Below, in pieces: positions 18,476-25,767 of a stretch of DNA of 25,767 bases. Under the pieces are notes generated by a model. That model saw only the letters and a program-made list of their open reading frames with translations, was not told the DNA's origin and made no database searches. Every line of letters starts with the position of its first letter. Within the stretch, counting starts at the first letter, position 1. A program made the translations under genes and the position numbers. Source of the stretch: Collybiopsis luxurians FD-317 M1 (taxonomy: Eukaryota; Basidiomycota; Agaricomycetes; Agaricales; Omphalotaceae); contig KN834806.1 of NCBI GenBank assembly GCA_000827265.1, positions 76,107 to 101,873 on the forward strand. The letters are read 5' to 3'.

Positions 18476-20580
18476 CCAACCTCGGCTCCAGCTCCAGCTC
18501 CTGCCTTCTCTTTGTTCACTGAACGTCCCGATCTCCCCTCCCACAGCCGCTTAACGTCACTCTCGACTACGCTCCACTCCACGCCTACTCTTCCCTTCCC
18601 AATCACTGATAATCAATGTATCCACCGCATCCTCCAAACTCTCTGAAAAATGCTCTACGTATCCCTCCTCGAAGCGATCCATATCCCAGTGTGAATACAA
18701 CCAAAGTTTTGACCGAAAGTATGTCCAAGAAGGAAGGGCCCACCGAATCGTTAACGGCTTGCAACGGGCTATGGTGTGGATGATGAACAACTGTCATTAG
18801 GTTGGCGCGGGGCAGGCAAAGATACGGGATAGGGTGGAGATGCGGAAAGCGGCGGGGATGGGTCAAAAGGATTGAGGATCGGTATGGAATTGGGTAAAGG
18901 TGCAAGTAAGAGTTTGGATTGGGAGGGAGTTACGTGGTTCAGAATGGGTGCAGATTCGACATTGTTTAGTGACGGTTCATCGATAACGAGGAAAGAGGCG
19001 GTGCTTGCGATACACCTCTTGCGTTCGAATTAAATCCAAATTCGCAGTCAATGATAACCCAGAGAGCACCGCTCTCGGTACGGAGGGTAGCGACCGTTTC
19101 CTTCTCCCTGGCTCATCATCCTGAATAATGTCGTTCATAGACACAGGGCGGAGCGTGTTGTCGGTGCTGCTCTTATTCCATTCTCCCGACTCCGACTCCG
19201 GCTCTGACGATGACGACGGGGATGGTGACAAGGATATTGACAGACATTGACGTCGACGAATAACGATGATGAAGAGGCCTCTGCCGCTGTGGCTAATCCT
19301 GATGAAGGTACCGTAGTCATCGCACAACCCTTATCACCCTCCCCGTCCCTTTCCGTTCTGACCCTCGTCCCCTTTTTTGTTTTCGTGGTCAAAACGGACC
19401 CCTTGATTGCCCTTATCGTCCGCCCCTCCACCCCTCCACCCCTCCGCCCTCACCCCTCCGCCGGGAGGTTAGAAGGGACAAAGGCGGAGAGGAAGACATT
19501 GGAGCAGATTAAGGCAAGGAACCGGTAAGTGGTGGAGGGGTTAGGTAGGGTCGGAGGTTGAGGGCCGTATCCATCGTCCTGTGGGTGTGGAAGGGTGTGG
19601 AGGATGTGTCAATGCGGATATAGATAATACGATAGACCGACAAGGATGGAACGCGACGGACTGATAACTGTATGGATGTGAAGATGGATGGCGGTAACAA
19701 CATCATCAGAAACGCGAACCTCTGAAAGAATAAAAAACTCACAAAACGTCCACGCGTCCATGATTCAGAATCGACTGTTCACACAGGACGAAGAGCGTAG
19801 GGTTGACCGTGACTTCACTTTTCTGGTACTTTGCTAGGGTTTCGAGCGATTGTTCTTTCGGAAACGGAAGCTAGAGGTCGAACTAAACAGAGAGAGACGC
19901 GTTAGCTACGTATCCGAACCGTAATGACCAAAAGCTTGTTGAACGTACTCGTGATTGTAACTCAGAATCGTCTTATGGCATCCATTCTCCCTCTCAATAA
20001 CATCCGCAAGGCCTGAATAATCCTCAATCCTTTTCCTCGCGTCTTCGATGTGCCCTACGCTATTAGAGACTCCTGCTTGATGAAGCACAGCCAACGCCGA
20101 GGATAATATCTGTGGTACTGGAGACGGTAATAACCATGGGGAAATAAGATCGGGAGAGGCACGTATGGTGTCGAGTTTTTCATCCGGTGTGTGAGTTACG
20201 ACGGAGAGGATGGAGAAAATCGATATAGCATGGGTGCTAGCCTGTTGAAAGATAAAGAGACTGGCCGGAACTACGTGACGTGGTCATTTCCATGAACTGA
20301 GTTTGCGTTTTGTACAGGAACGTCGGGATAAGATGAGCTTTGACTTGCGACCGGCATGGTTTGGCGTTAAAGTGGACAAGAAGGATGTGGACGGTGGCAG
20401 GATGGAAGAAAGCAGGTCGTTTAGGGAATTACGGCACCGCCGTATTTCGCGTGTTGACAGTACGTGCAGCCGACACGCCAGAAGTCTATCTGAGCTAGCA
20501 GCTTAGGGCCTATCGCGTTTTGCCTTGCGCGTCCAATTCAGGTATGGGAGAGCTACATAGACTTGTACAGCGAATTAGGA
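18476..20580 (-). pseudogene. Acyltransferase-like family, longer minus-strand copy
   Basis: Blocks read from 5' to 3' on the minus strand: an upstream exon with EDARKRIEDYSGLADVIEREN (about 20040-19980); an intron ending CTCTCTGTTTAG; LETLAKYQKSEVTVNPTLFV and LCEQSILNHGRVDV (19855-19745); a conserved GTGAGT donor near 19742; an acceptor CACCCACAG before TMDTALNLRPYLT (19580-19535); a Ser/Asp-rich tract; NTLRPVSMNDIIQDDE (19165-19110); VLSGLSLTANLDLIRTQEVY (19080-19020); and FRSKLWLYSHWDMDRFEEGY (18715-18655). The last resembles the F-x-G-K-L-W-x-S-x-x-Y-D end of the family. Its final 3' part (about 200 bp) is missing at the 18475 junction. Several stops and frameshifts are present. Confidence 0.5.
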
Positions 20581-20689
20581 CATGATGGAGAGACATAGAG
20601 AGATCCGAATTGGGACAGTCTGATAGACGATACTAGTCAGGCGGAGGAAAGAAAAAGAAAGACAAGACATGTACACATGGACTGGACGT

Positions 20690-23090
20690 GAGGCTGAGGG
20701 TAAGCCAGGTCTAGTGGACAAAATACTTAGGACCGTTTGTTCGAATTCACAACTCCCAAACCATCGTATTTGAACGCCGTAGGTTCCACGCTCACAGCCT
20801 GGCCTTCGACCTCCCGACATCCCGATCGTCTCTACATCCACAATGACGCGATTCTCTCATACAAATGCCAACTCGGCCTCCCCTATCTCCACAACCACTG
20901 TACACCCATACCTCCCAACCACGAGTCTGACTCCAGCCCCAGCCCCAGTTCTTATCCGTGTCAACCCAGCGTCCTGATCCCCCACCCATAGCCGGTAAAC
21001 ATTACTATCGACCACGCTTCACTCCACCTGAGCGCTTCCCCTCATCCTGATTCCCAATGACCAGGTCGCCACCGCGTCTCCAAACACTCCCCAAAACTCT
21101 CCATATGCCTCTCCTCCAACGCATTCACGCATCCATATTCGAGCAGAACTGCAGTTTTTGACCGACAGTATGTTCGAGGAGGAGGAGGCCCATCAACTTT
21201 TTGTACAGCTGGCAGTAGTTACGGGCGGATGACCAACGACTATTATTAGATTGAGCCAGGGTGAAGATAGGCAAAGGGGCAGCGTTGGGGCAAAGCGGTG
21301 GTAAGGAGCGTTGGGGATTCGTCCGGGCATGAGGTAAATGGTGGGAATAGGAGGGAGTTACGTGATTCGATATAGGTGAAGATTCGACGTTGTTCATTAA
21401 TGGGCCAATCGACGGCGAGGGAAGAAGTTGCGCCTGTGATGAGGAAAGATGCATCTCCTGTCTATAAATCCAATCCGAACTCCCAGCCAACGACCATCCA
21501 AACAGCACCGCACTCCGTAGAAAGGGAAAAACTGCTTCCTGTTCCCTTGCTGATATCCCGGAGAATGTCCAAGTCGTTTATAGACGCGGAGGAGCGTATT
21601 GGTTGTCGCTCTTATTTCCTCCTCCTTCCTCGGACTCCGACCCAGACCCAGACGGGGACGACGGCGATGAGGGCAAGGGCACCAATGATGATGCTGTGGA
21701 CCCCAAAACAGATTGACGTTGACAATCACAGCGATAACGAAGTATCTACCGCCACCGCCGGTGCTGTCGACAAAAGTACCATCATCGTCGTACCACCCTC
21801 ATCACCCCTAACCCTCTCAGCTCTGACCCTTGCCCCCTCACCCCTCTAGCTGCCACAAACAGACTCGTGACTGCCATCGTTGTCCACTCCTTTACCCCCT
21901 TCACCCTCATCCCAACGCCACGAGGTTGGAACAGACAAAGGCAGGGAGAATGACGTCGGTGAAGATGAGGGGAAGGAACCGGTTGGTGGTGGATGGGTGC
22001 AGAATTAAGTAGGGTCCAAGGCGGAGAACTGTGTATATCATCCTGAGGGAGAGGGAGGGGAAGGGGAGGTGGGGGATGTATCGATGTAGATAGATATGAT
22101 GCGATAGATTGGCGAGGACAGAACGGAATGGACAGATTAATGGATGGACGTGAGGAAGGAGGGAAGTAATAACATAGTCAAAAATGCGAACACCTCGAAA
22201 GAACAGAATCAAACTCACAATAGCTAGAATACTGTCCTAACGCGACATTACATGCTGCGAACAATGCGTGGTTGACTATGGCTCGGTTTTGCTTCCACTC
22301 CGTTGAAGTTTCGAGCGCTTGTGCTTCGGAATGGGAAGCTAACGGTTAAACTAAAAAAACAAAGAAAGATGTGTAAGCTATGGATCCGAAACATTATGAC
22401 CAGCAACTCGCTGAACATACATATTCTTATAACTCTTTTTCCTTGACATCCGTAAGGTCCCAAGATAATCCTCGTCCTGGCTTGTTCTTGATGGTTTTTA
22501 CCCACCGCAAGGTCTTCGCTATGTCCTACGCTACCCGCTCGATAAATACGCAGCCAATGCCGACGAGGGGGTATGTGGTTCTGGAGATGAGGGCCATCGG
22601 GGAGCAGCGCACACAGTGAGAAATTGCCTGGATGTTGTGTATGAGTTAGGATGGAAAGGATGGAGAGAGAGCCGGGGCGAGAGTTTGTTGAAAAGACTAG
22701 CTAGAGTTTTCGAAACTGGATCTCGTAGTCATACGATGTGGACGTTATATGGAAACCATTTTTGGTGACGTAATAAGTTAACGTGGGAGTCGTACCGAGC
22801 CGCAGGGCGCCACCGACACTTGACCGACATATCAGAGTTATATATTATCAGCCTTTGGATCATCTAGATATTTTCCAGGTCCGTCGCATCGGGGTACCCT
22901 TATGAGATACGTTTTTCACTGCTCCCTGTCTCCTTCAAGTTCACCTCATCGTTTTCACTCCTCATCTGCCCCATCCTTCGGACTTGGGCACAGAGTAGTC
23001 GACGCATCGCAAAGTTGTCTATCTTCCCTCCCAGTTCTCTACATCGACGATCGTGATGGTATACTTAGAATGGAAGCACGATGATAAGGT
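20690..23090 (-). pseudogene. Acyltransferase-like family, third minus-strand copy
   Basis: Homologous to the copy at 11220-14650 over nearly its whole length. Visible blocks are IAKTLRWVKTIKNKPGRGLSW (about 22530-22465), ALETSTEWKQNRAIVNHALF and AACNVALGQYSSYCEF (22320-22215), the conserved GTGAGTTTGATTC donor at about 22219, the acceptor CTCCCTCAG before MIYTVLRLGPYL (22045-22005), TDVILPAFVCSNLVAL (about 21960-21910), a Ser/Asp-rich tract (21700-21600), VLFGWSLAGSSDWIYRQEMH (21510-21450) and LLLLEHTVGQKLQFCSNMDA (21185-21125). The last block parallels GGMLLFGYTF-GKLW of the presumed family. The frame changes several times, so it is a pseudogene unless additional introns are hidden. The NLR gene begins about 280 bp beyond its 5' end, transcribed divergently. 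Confidence 0.5.
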
Positions 23091-23368
23091 ATTTTGTGGA
23101 GGATCCCGAGATTAAAACATTAGGTTTGGAAAGTGTGCTTTGGACGAGGAAATGAAATCGGATGGGTGACGGTAAACGTAAAACCTAATTAGAACTTAGA
23201 GGTGGCCGTTGATAGAGTGGGGAACGTGTTCCGCTATATTCCTGTCCAGGTCGCGTTATGGATCGTCCTCGTGTAGGCAACGTGTAATACCATGAGGCTT
23301 GAAGCTTCATTCCGGAAATGCCTCAATCGATGCTAGATAACGTAGAACATGTGAACGGGCTCAAGAGA

Positions 23369-23377
23369 TATATAAAT
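23369..23377 (+). promoter_or_regulatory. TATA box of the NLR gene
   Basis: TATATAAAT lies 153 bp before the chosen ATG and about 80 bp before the 5'UTR intron donor, so a start of transcription near 23400 is expected. Confidence 0.55.
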
Positions 23378-23448
23378 CAAGTCAAGATGTACGTATAATT
23401 CCGCACCGACCACGATTTCTCCAGGTTGGCTGTACCGGATATTGTTTT

Positions 23449-23507
23449 GTAAGTGATATTATCTTTGATTATGTCGGCATTTAGTATAATTCTTTGGCTT
23501 TTTTCAG
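23449..23507 (+). other. Intron in the 5' untranslated region of the NLR gene
   Basis: GTAAGT at 23449 and TTTTTTCAG ending at 23507 give a 59-nt intron with a pyrimidine-rich 3' end. It covers a GTG (23453) and an ATG (23471) that would otherwise extend the open frame upstream, which is why the start is placed at 23522. Confidence 0.65.
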
Positions 23508-23521
23508 GAAGAAATACAACA

Positions 23522-25767
23522 ATGTTTTTGCTCAAAAAAGCCAAGAAAGGATTCAATAATTTGAAGCATCGCAGAGGCAATGTTAATGCAGCTGGAAGCA
23601 CACCTGAACTGCGTAACGTTGCACAGGATTCCCATGTTCCCAGAAACTCCGAGTCAGATATGTCTGCAATGTCTGTTCCGATTCAAATGAACATACAAGG
23701 GAATCCAGTTTTTCATAGGAGCCAACTGGCAACTGAAGAGCAGGTTCCTCAAGAATCTTCTATTCAGCACCAAGCTTTGCAAACCACTGGTGCTGTTGCG
23801 GAAACAGGGATCAAGATTCTGAAAGAACTTTCTGAATTTATTCCTGTGGCTGGTAAAGGATTGGGTATAGCACTTGGAGTAGTCTCCGAGTGTATTCAGA
23901 TCTACCATGCAAGTATTCCCATTCAATAATTTTGTTTTCTACTGATATATATATATTTTGACCTATAAAGCAAGTAACAGACAACAAGGAAAAATTCAAT
24001 GAACTGAGTGAAGAGTTATCTACCAAGCTTGCAGAAGTCAAACAATATATGCAGCAGAGTAGATCTACTGAAATGGATCAAATTTTCCAAACCTTGGCCG
24101 AGTATGGATTTAGTTTCACCTTTGAAGAATATTCAACTTATAGTTATTTACAGGGAGTTGGGAAGAATTAGTAGCAAGGCTTCACCTCAGCAGAACAAAA
24201 ATTGGCTGGCTCAAGTTCTGGAGAAGACAGATAAAATTGTTTCTGCAGATAAGATTTCTCAAGAAATCACAAGCTATTTTGAGGACATCAAAAATGCATT
24301 CGATGCTTGTCAGGTATGGATTAGAACTCATATGGCTATCCATAAAAGTTTTAAGATAGTGCAATCTGCAGAGAAAGGTTTTATTCCGCATTGAAAGAAA
24401 CACAACTGATATCAGTCAGGTAGGTACAGAAATATGTTTGAATTTTAGGAAATTGAAAAGAGGACAGGATATCTACTTGAAAAATTTAAAGCCTTCTATA
24501 GAAGCTTTCCATGATTATCGAGTGGGAAGGCCAGCTTGTACCCCTGACACAAGGGTTGAAATTCTGGAAAAGATCATGAAGTGGGCCAATACTACTTCAG
24601 AAGATCAAGTGTATTGGATAGGTGGAATGGCTGGAACAGGAAAGAGCACCATTGCCAAATCATTATGTGATGGATTTGAGAAAGAAAATCTTGCTGGTGC
24701 ATTCTTTTGTTCCAGACAACTTGAGGCTTGTCGGGACCATACAAGGATCATTCCGACCATTGCCTATCAGCTTGCAAGATATTCTCGAACATTTGCTGAA
24801 GCTCTTACAAAGGAGCTAGAAAAGGATCGAGATCTTGCTGATAAAGACATTAAAAAACAAATGGATCTGCTTCTAAAGAAGCCCTGGGAGGTCACTGCCC
24901 ATAAATTGACTGCAGTGAATGCTATAGTAATCATTGATGCTTTGGATGAATGTGCAGATATCAAATTATTGCTTGAGCCTCTGCTCAAAGCTATTCAGAA
25001 TGGTGGTTTGCTAGGGCTAAAATTTGTATTTACAAGCCGCCCAGACCAACCTGTATACAAACATCTGATGAAGGCTGCTTATGATTCTAAAGTATTTCTG
25101 CACGAAGTAGAAAAGGACTTAGTGGAAAGTGACATTTCCAAGTTCCTCTCTGAAAAACTGGAGGATCATGGCCTGGTTGCACAAGAACAGATTGTGCAGT
25201 TGGCCAAAATATCTGGGAAGTTATTTATATTTGCAGCTACTATTGTAAAGTGGATCACTGAAAGTGATCTAGTTGGAGAAGAGCGGCTGAAAGAAATTTT
25301 GAATTTGCAGCATGTTCCAGATATAAGCCAAAAATTGGATGACTTGTATAATGTTATTATTGACAAAGCTATAGCAAAAGTGTCAAATAAGGAGAGACTA
25401 TGGATTGTGAGAGTGCTACATTCCATAATTACTGTTAGAAATCCAGTGCCTAGTATTGTGATTGCTCAGTTGACAGATGTAAACTGTCAGCAAGTGAATC
25501 TGCTCATTGGTGCTTTAGGATCAGTCCTATATAAAGGAGAATCTGATGATGCTATCCATGTCTTTCATGCTTCATTCTCAGACTTCTTATTGAGAGAGAA
25601 GTCAGGAGAACAGTTCAAAGACTTGCAATGCAATCCAGTAAATCAACATACCTTTCTAAGCCAGGCATGTTTCAATATTATGGAATTGGAGCTAAGATTT
25701 AATATGCTCAGCCTGCCACTCCTCTATTTCTTGAAAGATAAGGAGATTAGAAAATATTGTATCAGAT
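23522..25767 (+). CDS. NACHT-type NLR (STAND) protein, 3' end beyond window
   Basis: Model: exons 23522-23912, 23975-24101, 24154-24313, 24360-24419 and 24468 to the window edge, 679 codons so far. The four introns (62, 52, 46 and 48 nt) all have GT-AG ends and keep one frame. The start is MFLLKKAKKGFNN. Residues 93-130 (IKILKELSEFIPVAGKGLG...) plus the following helices to about 240 resemble the MLKL/HeLo-like helical bundles found before NACHT domains in fungi. The RPACTPDTRVEIL linker leads to Walker A GMAGTGKST (299-307), Walker B VIIDALDEC (400-408) and sensor FVFTSRP (432-438). The region FHASFSDFLL closes the winged-helix part. Such proteins are cytosolic receptors that oligomerise on ATP binding after ligand recognition by C-terminal repeats and trigger cell death, for instance in heterokaryon incompatibility. 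No stops or frameshifts are seen, so it looks functional. The C-terminal sensor lies outside the window; WD40 repeats are likely from the linker type (LELRFNM...). Confidence 0.85.

Noticed and set aside
23453..23521. Upstream extension of the NLR N-terminus from a GTG at 23453 with a hydrophobic start resembling a membrane anchor.
   Set aside because: It lies within a GTAAGT...TTTTTTCAG intron, and GTG is not a credible start in a fungus. The ATG at 23522 follows the acceptor.

Overview
The window is nuclear DNA of a filamentous fungus, most likely a mushroom-forming basidiomycete (Agaricomycetes). The evidence is a NACHT-type NLR gene with short introns of about 45 to 75 nt, WD40 repeats of the NLR type with a period of exactly 43 codons, a DDE transposase and a Gypsy-type gag of kinds I know from Agaricomycetes, and no bacterial operon structure. 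Family assignments come from reading the protein sequence and from memory; no search was run. Most of the window is decayed, and only two reading frames look possibly functional.

Layout. Positions 1-1100 hold no visible gene. Positions 1105-1389 carry a helix-turn-helix (psq-type) transposon fragment. Positions 1718-5073 (minus strand) are a near full-length but broken DDE transposase. It is split by a solo LTR at 4139-4785 that has TG...CA ends and a 5-bp target duplication, AAGAT; removing the LTR and one AAGAT restores the reading frame. Positions 5101-6426 (plus) are the 3' end of a dead NLR gene: linker, five near-identical WD40 repeats and the C-terminal tail. Positions 6600-9500 are retroelement debris: a second LTR-like copy, a 165-bp repeat present twice, a broken gag, and an unrecognised minus-strand gene relic with good introns.

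Positions 10064-23090 are dominated by a decayed gene family in at least five pieces: one on the plus strand (10064-10915) and four on the minus strand (11220-14650, 17290-18475, 18476-20580, 20690-23090). Shared exon motifs and one shared intron position show they are one family. My best guess is a fungal CoA-dependent (alcohol-acetyltransferase-like) acyltransferase, at moderate confidence. The copy at 11220-14650 is split by an 860-bp CACTA-type inverted-repeat element whose 327-bp arms are about 99% identical; the assembly gap (N run 12068-12253) lies at its centre. An AT-rich block (about 14.7-17.05 kb) sits between family copies. It has a TATA box, a candidate three-exon gene of 226 codons with no known family, and a decayed F-box gene.

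From 23369 to the right edge lies the best preserved gene, a NACHT NLR: TATA box, 5'UTR intron, four coding introns, an N-terminal helical region that resembles MLKL/HeLo-type executioner bundles, then a NACHT domain with intact Walker A, Walker B and sensor motifs. It runs off the window, so its C-terminal repeats are not visible. The dead WD40 cassette at 5.1-6.4 kb shows what such a gene's 3' end looks like. I see no coordinated pathway: the window reads as a repeat-rich accessory region with one live-looking immune-type NLR beside the remains of duplicated genes and layered transposon insertions.
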